64,000 nt of DNA from Roseobacter insulae (GCF_019375555.1 NZ_JAHXDN010000001.1:535501-599500), one strand, 5' to 3'; numbered from the stretch's first letter, positions 25,611 through 36,297 are shown. Numbers and translations are program-made. The notes: generated by a model from the letters alone, not told the origin.

Positions 25611-28560
25611 CAGCGGTTCGGAACCCAGACTGTTTGGAGTTGACCCCGGAGCCGACTTCCCACGCGCCCTCGTCGACGGGGTGATCGCACGCATGGCGGA
25701 CAGGCCGCCAGAGGCGATGGCGCGCGTCCAGCTTATCGTGAACACGCGTCGTATGCAGAGACGGTTGCGTGGGCTGTTCGAGGATGGCCCGGCCAGACTG
25801 CTGCCGAAAATCCGGCTGATTACCGATCTTGACGCCCTTGATCCAGCGGTCGTGGTGCCACAGGCCGTCTCGCCGCTGCGCCGACGTCTGGAGCTCATTG
25901 CTCTTGTGTCGCGCCTGCTGTCGCGGGAAAGAGATCTCGCGCCGCGCAGTTCATTGTTTGACCTGACCGATAGCCTCGCCGCCCTGATGGATGAAATGCA
26001 GGGCGAAGGTGTGACGGCCAGGACAATTGCAGATCTCGATGTCACCGATCAGTCCGGTCACTGGCAACGCGCGCTGCAGTTCATTCAGATTGCGCAGGAA
26101 TACATGGATGGTTCGGGCACATTGCCCGATGCAGAAGCGCGCCAGCGCCTGCTGATTTCTGCGCTGGCCGAGAAATGGCGCGTTTCCCCACCGGCTGATC
26201 CGGTGATTATCGCGGGGTCCACCGGGTCGCGCGGGACGACCATGTTACTGATGCAGGCGGTTGCAAAGCTTCCCCAAGGTGCGCTGGTCCTGCCTGGTTT
26301 CGACTTTGAAATGCCTGCGGCTGTCTGGTCTCATCTGGACAATGCGATGCTGGCCGAAGACCATCCGCAATACCGGTTTCAAAAGCTGATGAACACTCTG
26401 GGCGTTGGCCGCAGCACGGTCACCCGCTGGCATCAGGTGGATGTCCCCTCGCGCGACCGAAATGCGCTTGTCTCGCTGTCGCTGCGCCCGGCACCGGTGA
26501 CTGACGCGTGGCTGACGGAGGGAAAGACGCTATCCAATATCGCGACTGCCACGCAGGACATTACCCTGCTCGAAGCGCCGGGCCCAAGGGACGAGGCGCT
26601 GGCGATCGCGATGCGTCTGCGACAGGCGGCGGAGACAGGGGAGACGGCGGCCCTGATCACACCCGACAGAATGCTGACGCGGCAGGTTACCGCCGCGCTG
26701 GATCAGTGGAACATCCTGCCGGACGATTCCGCCGGCACCCCGTTACACCTGTCTCCGCCCGGGCGATTTCTGCGCCACGTCAGTAGCCTTTTTGTCCGGC
26801 GGTTGGATGCGGAATCGTTACTGACACTGCTCAAACACCCGTTGACGCACTCCGGCACCAACCGCGGGCACCACGTGCTCAACACACAGCGGCTGGAGTT
26901 GAAGATCCGAAAACACGGGCTGCCGTATCCCGACAGCAAAGGTATCGCGCAGTTGATGCAGCGGGCCGTTGCTTCTGCCGATGACCAACGCGCAATAGAC
27001 GATTGGGCCGATCACGTCGGCCAGGTCTACACCGGTCACATGATGACGGACCTCAGACCTCTGTCCGATTGGGTTGCGGATCACATCGCCGTGGCAGAAG
27101 CGATTGCGGGGGGGTTGAACGCGGAAGATCCGGGCGAACTCTGGCAGAAGAAGGCGGGGCAAAAGGCGAGGGCGGTGATGCAGAACCTCGCGGATCAGGC
27201 CGGGTTCGGCACGGATATGTCAGCTGCCGATTACAGCGATCTGGTCGGCGCGCTGTTGTCTGGCGAAGAGGTCCGGGACCGCGATGCACCGCACCCCAAC
27301 ATCATGATCTGGGGAACGCTCGAAGCGCGCGTACAGGGTGCTGATCTGGTGATCCTGGCCGGGCTGAACGACGGCACCTGGCCGGAGGTGCCGGCACCTG
27401 ATCCGTGGCTGAACCGTGCGCTGCGCCATCAGGCAGCATTACTGCTGCCGGAACGGCGCATTGGGCTTTCGGCGCATGATTACCAACAGGCGATCGGCGC
27501 CAAAGAAGTGTGGCTGACCCGCGCCATTCGTTCTGACGATGCAGAGACCGTCGCGTCGAGATGGATTAACAGGCTGTGCAACCTACTGGCCGGATTACAG
27601 GAGCAGGGCGGTCGCGTCGCACTGGACGGTATGAGGGCGCGGGGCGAGACGTGGCTTCGCCTGGCTTCTGCCTTTGAAGCGACAGACCGTATTCAACCGG
27701 CTCATCGACCCTCCCCACGGCCGCCGGTTGCCGCCCGGCCTCCTGCGCTCTCCGTCACCGAAATCAAGCGCCTGATCCGCGATCCCTATGCCATTTACGC
27801 CAGACACGTGCTGCGATTGGCCAAGCTCGGCCCCCTTGTCCAGAGCCCGGACGCGCTGATGCGGGGGACCTTGGCGCATGAGATCATGGAGCGCTTTGTC
27901 AAGGAAACGGTGGCGGACCCACACCTGTTGACAGCGGAACATCTGGCGTTTGTCGCGCGTGACATGCTGGAGCAGGGCGTACCCTGGCCTGCGGCACGCG
28001 CAATGTGGCTGGCGCGGATCGAGAAGATCGCCGATTGGTTTGTTGCCCGCGAAAAGGAGCGGCGGCACTTTTCCCACCCGGTTGCATTTGAAGGGCAAGC
28101 CAAGGGCAAACTGGCGTGGCCCGACCTAGGCTTTACCCTGACGGCCCGTGCCGACCGCCTTGACAGAACGGAGGCGGGGGACGTGTTGATCTACGACTAC
28201 AAAACCGGGAAACCGCCCAGCGCAAGGGAGCAGGCGACGTTTGACAAGCAACTGCTGATCGAAGCCGCGATGGTTGAGCAGGGGGCGTTCGAAACGCTGG
28301 GCATCTGCCATGTTGCAATGGCGGTGTTCATCGGATTGGGCGCCTCGCCAAGCGAGGTTCCGGCCCCTTTGGACGAGGAACCGCCACAGAAGGTCCTCGA
28401 CCACCTGCGCAAGCTGATCGGGGCTTATTTATCTCAGGAGCAGGGGTTCACATCCCGGCGCATGATGCAGCAGGACAAATTTGCGGGAGACTATGATCAG
28501 CTGGCGCGCTTTGGCGAATGGGATGCAACCATGGACCCAACGCCGGAGGATCTGACATGA
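25603..28560 (+). CDS. addB: double-strand break repair protein AddB
   Basis: A 985-residue AddB of the alphaproteobacterial type. The N-terminal half is helicase-like without obvious intact motor motifs; MFDSGSEPRLFGVDPGADF begins the protein. The C-terminal nuclease domain has ALMRGTLAHEIMERF and the active-site VLIYDYKTGKPPS of the PD-(D/E)XK family. AddB works with AddA to process broken DNA ends to a 3' overhang. The ATG at 25603 lies eight bases inside the murU end. The TGA overlaps addA by ATGA. Confidence 0.93.
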   Translation: MFDSGSEPRLFGVDPGADFPRALVDGVIARMADRPPEAMARVQLIVNTRRMQRRLRGLFEDGPARLLPKIRLITDLDALDPAVVVPQAVSPLRRRLELIALVSRLLSRERDLAPRSSLFDLTDSLAALMDEMQGEGVTARTIADLDVTDQSGHWQRALQFIQIAQEYMDGSGTLPDAEARQRLLISALAEKWRVSPPADPVIIAGSTGSRGTTMLLMQAVAKLPQGALVLPGFDFEMPAAVWSHLDNAMLAEDHPQYRFQKLMNTLGVGRSTVTRWHQVDVPSRDRNALVSLSLRPAPVTDAWLTEGKTLSNIATATQDITLLEAPGPRDEALAIAMRLRQAAETGETAALITPDRMLTRQVTAALDQWNILPDDSAGTPLHLSPPGRFLRHVSSLFVRRLDAESLLTLLKHPLTHSGTNRGHHVLNTQRLELKIRKHGLPYPDSKGIAQLMQRAVASADDQRAIDDWADHVGQVYTGHMMTDLRPLSDWVADHIAVAEAIAGGLNAEDPGELWQKKAGQKARAVMQNLADQAGFGTDMSAADYSDLVGALLSGEEVRDRDAPHPNIMIWGTLEARVQGADLVILAGLNDGTWPEVPAPDPWLNRALRHQAALLLPERRIGLSAHDYQQAIGAKEVWLTRAIRSDDAETVASRWINRLCNLLAGLQEQGGRVALDGMRARGETWLRLASAFEATDRIQPAHRPSPRPPVAARPPALSVTEIKRLIRDPYAIYARHVLRLAKLGPLVQSPDALMRGTLAHEIMERFVKETVADPHLLTAEHLAFVARDMLEQGVPWPAARAMWLARIEKIADWFVAREKERRHFSHPVAFEGQAKGKLAWPDLGFTLTARADRLDRTEAGDVLIYDYKTGKPPSAREQATFDKQLLIEAAMVEQGAFETLGICHVAMAVFIGLGASPSEVPAPLDEEPPQKVLDHLRKLIGAYLSQEQGFTSRRMMQQDKFAGDYDQLARFGEWDATMDPTPEDLT

Positions 28561-31500
28561 CGCCCCGCGATGATGCCACCAAAGCGCAAATTCGCGCGTC
28601 ACGTCCGGATGCGTCGACCTGGCTTGCCGCGAATGCCGGGTCGGGCAAAACGCGGGTGCTGACCGACCGGGTGGCGCGTTTGCTGCTGGAAGGCGTGCAA
28701 CCGCAACACATCCTGTGCCTGACCTACACCAAGGCCGCTGCGTCGGAAATGCAGAACCGCCTGTTCAGACGCCTGGGCGCATGGGCAATGCTGGCAGACA
28801 CTGATCTGGAGCATGCCTTGCGCGAACTCGGGGTGTCAGGGCAGATCAATGCAGACCGTTTGCGCGACGCCCGAACGCTGTTTGCCCGCGCCATCGAAAC
28901 GCCCGGTGGTCTGAAAATTCAGACCATCCACTCATTCTGCGCCTCCTTGCTGCGACGGTTCCCGCTGGAAGCGCAGGTCAGCCCGCAATTTACCGAAATC
29001 GAAGACCGGGCCGCGGACCTGTTGCGCGCCGAAATCATCGACCAGATGGCCGATGGGCCGGGCGCTGATTTGATCCATGGCCTTGCGCGCCACTACACCG
29101 GGGAGGACTTTGGCCAACTGACCCGTGCCATCGTGCGAAACCGTGAGGCGCTGGCAAAGCCCTTGGCGTGGGAGGCAATCCTTGCCCTCTTTGACCAGCC
29201 AGGGGATCTGACGGAAGAGCGTATTCAGAATACCGTGTTTCTGGGGGGTGAAAGCAAGCTGATCGACGCCATTGTGCCGGCCTTGATGGACAAGGGCGGT
29301 ACGGATGCGCGGGCGGGTGCGAAACTGTCGCGAATTTCCGATCCGGGCTACACCGCGCTGCCGGATCTGGAAGCCGTATTCCTGACCGGTGCCACTGCCA
29401 AGTCGCCCCACACCGCGAAAATCGGTAGTTTCCCGACGAAGCCGACACAGGACATTCTGAGTGAACATCTGCCTGATCTGAACGATTTCATGCAAAGGGT
29501 CGAGGATGCGCGGCCCGAACGCCTTGCCCTGAATGCCGCGCGCAAGACGCTGGCGCTGCATGCTTTTGCGGCCCGGTTTCTGCCTCTTTACGAGGAGCAG
29601 AAACTGTTGCGCGGTTGGCTTGATTTCGACGACCTGATTTTCAAGGCGCGAGCACTGCTGACGGACAGCGCTGTCGCGGCATGGGTGCTTTTCCGCATCG
29701 ACGGCGGCATTGACCACATCCTTGTGGATGAGGCGCAGGACACCAGCCCGGCGCAGTGGGATGTGATCCGCAGACTCGCGGCGGAGTTTTCAAGCGGGGA
29801 AGGCGCGCGCAAGGATGTGAAGCGCACGCTTTTCGTGGTGGGGGACAAGAAACAGTCGATCTATTCCTTTCAGGGGGCCGACCCGCGTGAATTCGACCGT
29901 ATGGAGGAAGACTTTAAAGCCAAGCTGGAGGCTGCGGGGCACGTTTTTCAGAGCCTCACGCTGGCCTATTCCTTCCGGTCTTCAAGCGCCGTTCTCGGTG
30001 TCGTCGATCAGGCCTTTGATGGCAAGGAGGCCGCGGGGTTTTCCAAATCCTCGGAGCACATCGCCTTCAAGGCGGCGTTGCCGGGGCGTGTTGATCTATG
30101 GCCTGTGGTTGAAAAGCAGGCCGATGATGATGATCGGGAATGGTATGATCCGCTGGACCGCCGCGGGACGAGACATCACACGGTAATTCTCGCCCGGCAG
30201 ATTGCCGATCAAATCAGGCGGATGATCGATACGCGGCAGACCGTTCCGGTGGATGGGGACACAGGCGACACGCTTGGCAAACGCCCGGTCCGGCCCGGTG
30301 ACTTCCTGATCCTCGTGCAGCGCCGGTCTGATCTGTTTTCCGAAATCATCCGCGCCTGCAAAGCCCACGACCTGCCGATTGCCGGGGCCGATCGCCTCAA
30401 GGTGGGTGGCGAATTGGCAGTGCGCGACCTTGCGGCGCTCCTGTCCTTCCTGACCGTGGCTGAGGACAGCCTGTCATTGGCAACAGCGTTGAAATCGCCG
30501 TTGTTTGGCTGGTCGGAGCAGGATCTTTTTGACCTCGCGCACCGCCGCAGCGAAGAGCATTTGTGGCAGGCCCTGCGGAACAGGGCGGAGGATTTTCCCG
30601 AAACACTCGCCATTCTGAATGATATGCGCGCACATGTCGATTTCCTGCGCCCCTACGACCTTGTCGAGCGTGTCCTCACCCGGCATGGCGGGCGGAAAAG
30701 GCTGCTCGCGCAGCTTGGCAATGAAGCCGAAGATGGCATCAATGCGCTGCTGTCCCAGGCGCTGGCCTACGAGCGCACTGCGATCCCCAGCCTGACCGGG
30801 TTCCTCGTCTGGATGGAAACCGATGATCTGGAGATCAAGCGCCAGATCGACAGCGCGTCCGACCAGATCAGGGTAATGACTGTCCATGGCGCCAAGGGTC
30901 TCGAAGCGCCCATCGTGATCTTGCCCGACACCGGCAAACGCGACGTCCAGATCAAGGACGACATCGTGAAAATCGGCGACACGCCGGTGTGGAAGACGAC
31001 AGCATCGGATATGCCGATGCCCATGTCTCAAAGCGTCGACGCGATGAAAAAGGCACAAACGGAAGAGCGTTTGCGACTGCTTTACGTGGCGCTGACCCGT
31101 GCCGAGAAATGGCTGATCATCGCGGCCTGCGGCGAGCTGTCGAAGCAGAACGACAGCTGGTATCAGATTGTCGACACCGCGCTTGAGACCACGGCCGCGA
31201 CGACGGTGTCTTTTCAGGGTCTGGAAATCAAGCGACACGCTTTTGCAGATTGGGACGCACTGCCCGACATCGCGACCGAAGAGCCGTCGGCGGCCCCTGT
31301 GAAACTGGACCCGCTGTTCCACCGTCCCGCGCCGGACACGCCACCCACCCGCGAAATCCTGTCGCCCTCCGATCTGGGGGGGGCCAAGGCCCTGCCGGGC
31401 GATACCGGGCGCACCGAAGAAGAGGCAAAAATATACGGCACCCTGGTGCATCGGTACCTGGAGCATCTGAGCGCCGTTCCCCAGGCAGACTGGCCGGATG

Positions 31501-31943
31501 CATTCGCAGGGCTTGTTGCCTCTGATGTCGCGAACCCGGATCATCACGAAGCGTTCAGGGAAGCTTGCAACATCCTGAAATCAGAGGAGCTGCGGTTCCT
31601 GTTCGATCATGTCTCGCTTGCGGAGGTCCCTCTGTGCGCCCGTCTTGGCCAGCAAAAGATGTACGGGGTGATCGACAGGCTTATCCTGTCCGATACGCGG
31701 GTTCTGGCCGTGGATTTCAAGACAAACCAGACCGTTCCAGCCAGCCCAGAGCTCTGCCCGGAGGGGCTTTTGCGGCAGATGGGGGCCTATGCGCATGCCT
31801 TGCATCAGATCTATCCGGCCCATGACATCAGCACCGCAATCCTGTGGACAAAGACCGGCGCGCTTATGTATTTGCCGCACGAAATCGTGACGCGGTCGTT
31901 ACAAAGCACGCTACATCTTGACGTCGGGGGCAGCGCTACATAG
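28557..31943 (+). CDS. addA: double-strand break repair helicase/nuclease AddA
   Basis: A 1128-residue UvrD-like helicase-nuclease. Motif I is ANAGSGKTRVLTDRV, motif II LVDEAQDTSPAQWD, then FVVGDKKQSIYSFQGADP, MTVHGAKGLEAP and LLYVALTRAEKWL. The C-terminal nuclease has the active-site stretch VLAVDFKTNQTV. AddA is the motor subunit of the AddAB end-processing complex. The chosen ATG overlaps the addB stop, so the two subunits are translated together. The trxA gene follows 36 bp later. Confidence 0.95.
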   Translation: MTPRDDATKAQIRASRPDASTWLAANAGSGKTRVLTDRVARLLLEGVQPQHILCLTYTKAAASEMQNRLFRRLGAWAMLADTDLEHALRELGVSGQINADRLRDARTLFARAIETPGGLKIQTIHSFCASLLRRFPLEAQVSPQFTEIEDRAADLLRAEIIDQMADGPGADLIHGLARHYTGEDFGQLTRAIVRNREALAKPLAWEAILALFDQPGDLTEERIQNTVFLGGESKLIDAIVPALMDKGGTDARAGAKLSRISDPGYTALPDLEAVFLTGATAKSPHTAKIGSFPTKPTQDILSEHLPDLNDFMQRVEDARPERLALNAARKTLALHAFAARFLPLYEEQKLLRGWLDFDDLIFKARALLTDSAVAAWVLFRIDGGIDHILVDEAQDTSPAQWDVIRRLAAEFSSGEGARKDVKRTLFVVGDKKQSIYSFQGADPREFDRMEEDFKAKLEAAGHVFQSLTLAYSFRSSSAVLGVVDQAFDGKEAAGFSKSSEHIAFKAALPGRVDLWPVVEKQADDDDREWYDPLDRRGTRHHTVILARQIADQIRRMIDTRQTVPVDGDTGDTLGKRPVRPGDFLILVQRRSDLFSEIIRACKAHDLPIAGADRLKVGGELAVRDLAALLSFLTVAEDSLSLATALKSPLFGWSEQDLFDLAHRRSEEHLWQALRNRAEDFPETLAILNDMRAHVDFLRPYDLVERVLTRHGGRKRLLAQLGNEAEDGINALLSQALAYERTAIPSLTGFLVWMETDDLEIKRQIDSASDQIRVMTVHGAKGLEAPIVILPDTGKRDVQIKDDIVKIGDTPVWKTTASDMPMPMSQSVDAMKKAQTEERLRLLYVALTRAEKWLIIAACGELSKQNDSWYQIVDTALETTAATTVSFQGLEIKRHAFADWDALPDIATEEPSAAPVKLDPLFHRPAPDTPPTREILSPSDLGGAKALPGDTGRTEEEAKIYGTLVHRYLEHLSAVPQADWPDAFAGLVASDVANPDHHEAFREACNILKSEELRFLFDHVSLAEVPLCARLGQQKMYGVIDRLILSDTRVLAVDFKTNQTVPASPELCPEGLLRQMGAYAHALHQIYPAHDISTAILWTKTGALMYLPHEIVTRSLQSTLHLDVGGSAT

Positions 31944-31979
31944 GTTCGCCGTCCAAGCATAGCCTGTCAGGAGAGTATC

Positions 31980-32300
31980 ATGGCCACACTTGCTGTAACC
32001 GATGAAACATTCGACGCTGAAGTGAAGAACTCCGATATCCCCGTTGTGGTGGATTTCTGGGCGGAGTGGTGTGGCCCGTGTAAACAGATTGGCCCGTCGC
32101 TCGAAGAACTGTCTGCAGAAATGGATGGCAAGGTGAAAATCGTCAAAGTTAATGTGGACGACAATCCGAATTCGCCAGCCCAGATGGGAGTGCGTGGCAT
32201 TCCCGCGCTCTTCATTTTCAAGGATGGCCAGGTCGTGTCCAACATGGCGGGCGCCAAGCCCAAAGCAGCTTTGCAAAGCTGGATCGAAGAATCGATCTGA
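31980..32300 (+). CDS. trxA: thioredoxin
   Basis: A 106-residue thioredoxin with the active site [14 protein letters not shown] and the cis-proline [12 protein letters not shown]. It reduces disulfides of cytosolic proteins. The ATG has a GGAGAG Shine-Dalgarno. It follows addA and ends before a weak hairpin at 32322-32345. Confidence 0.96.
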   Translation: MATLAVTDETFDAEVKNSDIPVVVDFWAEWCGPCKQIGPSLEELSAEMDGKVKIVKVNVDDNPNSPAQMGVRGIPALFIFKDGQVVSNMAGAKPKAALQSWIEESI

Positions 32301-32321
32301 CCGGACAGCTTGCGGCTTTCG

Positions 32322-32350
32322 AGGGCGTTCCAAGCGGGGCGCCCTTATTT
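32322..32350 (+). terminator. weak hairpin terminator after trxA
   Basis: Arms AGGGCG (32322-32327) and CGCCCT (32340-32345) with a 12-base loop, followed by TATTTTA. It overlaps the end of the convergent gene at 32345. The stem is short, so confidence is moderate. Confidence 0.45.
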
Positions 32351-33259
32351 TATGGGCCAGTCAAACCTGCGCAAACGATCGGCAATCCTGTTGTCCACAT
32401 CTTTTCGGCCTGCATTGATCGCATGGTTGTGCCAGAACCACCACACGTATCGCGCCCATTCCGGTCTGTGTTTCATGACCTTTCTGAATGCGGCCAGCTC
32501 GTCCGCCGATGCGGTCAGCGCCGCATGATGAAAATCGGTCTTTGCGAACAGGATGCTCGGCTTGCCGAAGAACAGCCCGTTGAACCCTACCGTCGCATTT
32601 TGCGTCACCACGTAATCGCAGGTGCGTAGCAGCTCCTTCATCGCGCCGATGCGCACGGTCAGCCGGTCGTTTTCAGTGTCCAGGTGGTTCAGGGCGGTCA
32701 GCTCCGCATCGGAATAGGTTTCCTTCGGATGCAGCGAGGCCACGATGGTGCGTTCAGGCTCTGCCCTGAGACAGCTCGCGATCATTTCCAACTGGGTTGA
32801 GCGCGCAGACGCAGCGCGCGCCGTCAATTGGCGCTGCAACGGAACAAAGACAAAACCATCCTGCGAGGTCCGCAACGGCGCGTCGCCAAACAGTCTTTCG
32901 CGCCAGTAGTGATAGAATCGCATCGCATCGTTTCTGGGAACGGACTGCGGGTCGAAATCGGCCTTCGAGACATCCCAGTCGCACGCTTCCGCCGCCTGGT
33001 CAATTTGCCAGAAGGGTGCGTGGTGGCACGCTCTGATGATCAGGCCATTGCGCCCGACCGGCGCGGGCAGATCAGTCAGGGAGAACTCTCCCCTGCGATG
33101 CGAGGCGGACGATGCATCTTCGTGGCGCAGGTATGCCACCTCAAACCCTGAGCGCCGCGCGACAGACGCCACTCGTGTCACGAAATGATGACGACCTGCC
33201 AAAACCGCGTTGCGCAGTTTAGGTTCTAAATAGAACCGCAGGACATTTCCCCCAACCAT
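32345..33259 (-). CDS. capsule polysaccharide synthesis (KpsC/KpsS-like) glycosyltransferase, orphan
   Basis: A 304-residue protein that I assign to the capsular Kdo-transferase/KpsC-like group with moderate confidence. The region [14 protein letters not shown] and a following VASLHPKE resemble the nucleotide-sugar half of these enzymes, and [25 protein letters not shown] matches the typical 'stvGlEALlxGkP' motif (here with the Glu replaced). There is no signal peptide or membrane helix. It stands alone, with no capsule or export genes around, convergent with trxA and divergent from hslV. It could modify a surface glycan. Other possible folds include GT-B families of similar layout. Confidence 0.55.
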   Translation of the reverse strand: MVGGNVLRFYLEPKLRNAVLAGRHHFVTRVASVARRSGFEVAYLRHEDASSASHRRGEFSLTDLPAPVGRNGLIIRACHHAPFWQIDQAAEACDWDVSKADFDPQSVPRNDAMRFYHYWRERLFGDAPLRTSQDGFVFVPLQRQLTARAASARSTQLEMIASCLRAEPERTIVASLHPKETYSDAELTALNHLDTENDRLTVRIGAMKELLRTCDYVVTQNATVGFNGLFFGKPSILFAKTDFHHAALTASADELAAFRKVMKHRPEWARYVWWFWHNHAINAGRKDVDNRIADRLRRFDWPIK

Positions 33260-33303
33260 GTAGCGAAGCTAGGCGGATAAAGGGGTTTGAACAAGGCCGC
33301 ACT

Positions 33304-33333
33304 CTTGTGCCGCCTATTGGGGCGGGCCATATA
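33304..33333 (+). promoter_or_regulatory. candidate promoter of hslV
   Basis: TTGTGC (33305-33310) and CATATA (33328-33333) are 17 bp apart, 25 bp before the hslV ATG. The C-T-T-G start of the -35 region recalls alphaproteobacterial heat-shock (RpoH) promoters, but the -10 does not match CYTATNT cleanly. Heat-shock control is the known behaviour of hslVU; here it is only suggested. Confidence 0.35.
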
Positions 33334-33357
33334 GGCACCACGAAAAAGGAGACGACG

Positions 33358-33915
33358 ATGGCGCAGGACGAATTCCCCGGCTGGCATGGAACGACAATTA
33401 TTGGCGTCAAGAAGGCGGGTGAGGTCGTCATCGCAGGCGACGGGCAGGTGTCGCTAGGTCAAACCGTGATCAAGGGAACGGCCCGCAAGGTACGCCGTTT
33501 GTCACCGGGCGGGTACGATGTGGTTGCCGGGTTTGCCGGATCCACAGCGGATGCCTTCACGTTGCTCGAACGTCTGGAGGCCAAGCTGGAAGCCACGCCC
33601 GGCCAACTGGCCCGCGCCAGTGTCGAGCTGGCGAAGGACTGGCGGACCGACAAGTACCTGCAGAAGCTCGAAGCGATGCTGATCGTGTCGGACGGCAAGG
33701 ATATCTTCGTCATCACCGGCGCGGGTGACGTGCTGGAGCCGGAAAACGATGTCGCTGCCATCGGATCGGGCGGGAACTTTGCGCTCGCCGCGGCGCGCGG
33801 CATGATGGACAGCGATCGGTCAGCCGAGGATGTTGCCCGGGACGCGATGGCAATTGCTGCTGATATCTGCGTCTATACCAATGGCAATCTGACGGTGGAG
33901 AAGATCACCGCATGA
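33358..33915 (+). CDS. hslV: ATP-dependent protease subunit HslV (ClpQ)
   Basis: A 185-residue proteasome-like peptidase subunit. The catalytic Thr comes after a short prosegment: [17 protein letters not shown], so cleavage before the T of TTIIG is expected. The usual [25 protein letters not shown] and [16 protein letters not shown] motifs follow. With HslU it degrades misfolded proteins. ATG 33358 has a strong Shine-Dalgarno (AAGGAGACG). It overlaps the next gene by ATGA. Confidence 0.95.
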   Translation: MAQDEFPGWHGTTIIGVKKAGEVVIAGDGQVSLGQTVIKGTARKVRRLSPGGYDVVAGFAGSTADAFTLLERLEAKLEATPGQLARASVELAKDWRTDKYLQKLEAMLIVSDGKDIFVITGAGDVLEPENDVAAIGSGGNFALAAARGMMDSDRSAEDVARDAMAIAADICVYTNGNLTVEKITA

Positions 33916-34988
33916 TTGATCGCGACGATCTTCGGGCCTCTGTCAGTGCCGGGATCGTGACGGAGGCACAGGCCGCTGCCCTGATAAACCTTGCGCATAG
34001 TCGCAGTGGCGCGCGCGAGAATCTCGCCCCCGGAGATGAACCCTTCGAGCTGTTTCGGGGATTTAACGAGATTTTCATTGTGGTGGGCATGATCATTCTG
34101 GCCATCGGCTGGGTGGGTGTTGTGACTTACTACATGACGAGCGACCCGCTGAGCATTCGCAATACGCTGATCTATTCAGGCATTGCCGCTGCCGTGGCGC
34201 TGTGGTTGCTGTCGGAATACTTCATCCGCAGGCGTCGCATGGTCGCCCCTGCAATTGCGCTTTCCATCATGTTCGCCGTCAATGCAGCTTACGCGTTCGC
34301 CGGAGCGTTTTCAGAGCTTTTCATGATCGCGCAAGGAGATAACAGCAGCTTGCCGCTGCCTTTCAGCCTCGCGACAGCCGCACTGCTGGTCTATTGGTTC
34401 CGGTTCCGCGTTCCTTTTGCACTGGCGTTGATCGCTTTGGCGGCCTTTGGGATCGCAATCCTGATTGCCGGCAACAGCAGCGGCACGCCGGCCTCGACAG
34501 AAGAACTGTTTCTACTTTCCGCAGGGGGTCCGTTCGCGTGGATCACGCTGGCGCTTGGTCTGGTGGTTTTCGCCGTCGCAATGATGTTTGACATGTCCGA
34601 CCCGCACCGCGTGACCCGACGCTCCGCAAATGGGTTTTGGCTGCATGTCGTGGCGGCACCCGCGCTGGTGAACACCATCGCGCTGTCACTGCTGGACCGG
34701 GACACGAGCGGCGCGAACGCTGTGCTGATCGCCGTGCTGACTCTCATCGCGCTGGTGGCCATCGTGATTGACCGGCGGTCCTTCCTGATTGCCGCCATCG
34801 GCTACACGGTTATCCTGACCACCACGATCTTTGAGGGCGAAGGCGCGGTCTACACCGTGTTTTTCCTCGGGATCGTCCTGCTTTTTCTGGGCGCGCGCTG
34901 GGAACGTATCCGCGCCCGTCTTCTGGCACTGATGCCCGGGTTTGTCCCACTGCACAGATTGCCGCCTTCCCATATGACAAAGGCTTAA
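33912..34988 (+). CDS. polytopic membrane protein, DUF2157-like
   Basis: A 358-residue protein with a short cytosolic N-terminal part (about 50 residues, [20 protein letters not shown]) and roughly nine or ten predicted membrane helices, starting [19 protein letters not shown]. The N-terminal pattern of a small helical part before many helices resembles DUF2157. Function is unknown. It is translated between hslV (ATGA overlap) and hslU (one base gap), so it is part of the hslV-hslU operon, which is uncommon. A membrane link to the protease is a guess. Confidence 0.6.
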   Translation: MIDRDDLRASVSAGIVTEAQAAALINLAHSRSGARENLAPGDEPFELFRGFNEIFIVVGMIILAIGWVGVVTYYMTSDPLSIRNTLIYSGIAAAVALWLLSEYFIRRRRMVAPAIALSIMFAVNAAYAFAGAFSELFMIAQGDNSSLPLPFSLATAALLVYWFRFRVPFALALIALAAFGIAILIAGNSSGTPASTEELFLLSAGGPFAWITLALGLVVFAVAMMFDMSDPHRVTRRSANGFWLHVVAAPALVNTIALSLLDRDTSGANAVLIAVLTLIALVAIVIDRRSFLIAAIGYTVILTTTIFEGEGAVYTVFFLGIVLLFLGARWERIRARLLALMPGFVPLHRLPPSHMTKA

Positions 34989-34989
34989 A

Positions 34990-36297
34990 ATGACCGACCT
35001 GACCCCCCGCGAGATCGTCTCTGAACTCGATCGTTTCATCATTGGGCAAAAAGACGCGAAACGCGCCGTCGCCGTGGCCTTGCGCAACCGTTGGCGGCGC
35101 AAGCAATTGTCCGATGACCTGCGGGACGAGGTGTATCCCAAAAACATACTGATGATCGGGCCGACCGGGGTAGGCAAGACGGAGATCAGCCGCAGGCTGG
35201 CGAAACTCGCGCGCGCGCCCTTTCTGAAGGTCGAGGCCACCAAGTTTACCGAAGTGGGCTATGTCGGCCGCGATGTGGAACAGATTATCCGGGATCTGGT
35301 CGACAGCGCTATCGTGATGACCCGCGAACATATGCGTGAGGACGTCAAGGCGAATGCGCGCCACGCGGCAGAGGAACGGGTGATTGATGCCATTGCCGGT
35401 GAGGACGCGCGCGAAGGCACCCGCGAGATGTTCCGCAAGAAGCTGAAGTCCGGCGAACTGGATAACGAAATGATCGAGCTTGAAATCGCCGACACCTCCA
35501 ATCCGTTTCCGACGATGGATATTCCAGGCCAGCCCGGCGGCGGCATGGGGATGCTGAACCTTGGCGACATCTTCGGCAAGGCGCTGGGGGGGCGGATGAC
35601 GCGCAAACGGCTGTCGGTCGCAGACAGCTACGACGTTCTGATCGGCGAGGAAGCCGACAAGCTGCTGGACGACGAGACCGTAACGCGCGCCGCCATCGAA
35701 GCGGTGGAACAGAACGGCATCGTTTTCCTCGACGAGATCGACAAGGTCTGCGCCAGAACCGATGCGCGCGGCGGCGACGTCAGCCGGGAAGGGGTGCAGC
35801 GTGACCTGTTGCCCCTGATCGAAGGCACGACCGTCAGCACCAAGCACGGACCGGTGAAAACCGATCATGTGCTCTTTATCGCCTCCGGGGCCTTCCACAT
35901 CGCCAAACCCTCCGATCTGCTGCCCGAGCTACAGGGCCGTCTGCCGATCCGGGTGGAATTGCGTGCCCTGACGGAAGAAGACTTCGTACGCATCCTGACG
36001 GAAACGGATAATGCGCTGACACTGCAATATACCGCGCTGATGGGCACCGAAGAGGTCACGGTCAGTTTTGAACCAGAGGGCATTGCCGCGCTTGCCAAGA
36101 TTGCAGCGGACGTGAACCAATCCATCGAAAACATCGGTGCCCGGCGGCTTTACACCGTGATGGAACGCGTGTTCGAGGAATTGTCGTTCAACGCGCCGGA
36201 CGAGGCCGGTAGCAAAGTGGTCGTCGATGCGGCATTTGTCGAAAAGAATCTCGGCGAACTGACGCGGTCCACCGATCTTAGCCGCTACGTGCTTTAA
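34990..36297 (+). CDS. hslU: ATP-dependent protease ATPase subunit HslU
   Basis: A 435-residue AAA+ unfoldase, normal in length. [23 protein letters not shown] at the start, Walker [16 protein letters not shown], Walker [13 protein letters not shown], the sensor region [29 protein letters not shown] (shown in parts: [12 protein letters not shown]) and the C-terminal LSRYVL that docks on HslV are seen. It works with HslV, encoded two genes upstream, with one membrane gene between. Confidence 0.96.
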   Translation: MTDLTPREIVSELDRFIIGQKDAKRAVAVALRNRWRRKQLSDDLRDEVYPKNILMIGPTGVGKTEISRRLAKLARAPFLKVEATKFTEVGYVGRDVEQIIRDLVDSAIVMTREHMREDVKANARHAAEERVIDAIAGEDAREGTREMFRKKLKSGELDNEMIELEIADTSNPFPTMDIPGQPGGGMGMLNLGDIFGKALGGRMTRKRLSVADSYDVLIGEEADKLLDDETVTRAAIEAVEQNGIVFLDEIDKVCARTDARGGDVSREGVQRDLLPLIEGTTVSTKHGPVKTDHVLFIASGAFHIAKPSDLLPELQGRLPIRVELRALTEEDFVRILTETDNALTLQYTALMGTEEVTVSFEPEGIAALAKIAADVNQSIENIGARRLYTVMERVFEELSFNAPDEAGSKVVVDAAFVEKNLGELTRSTDLSRYVL

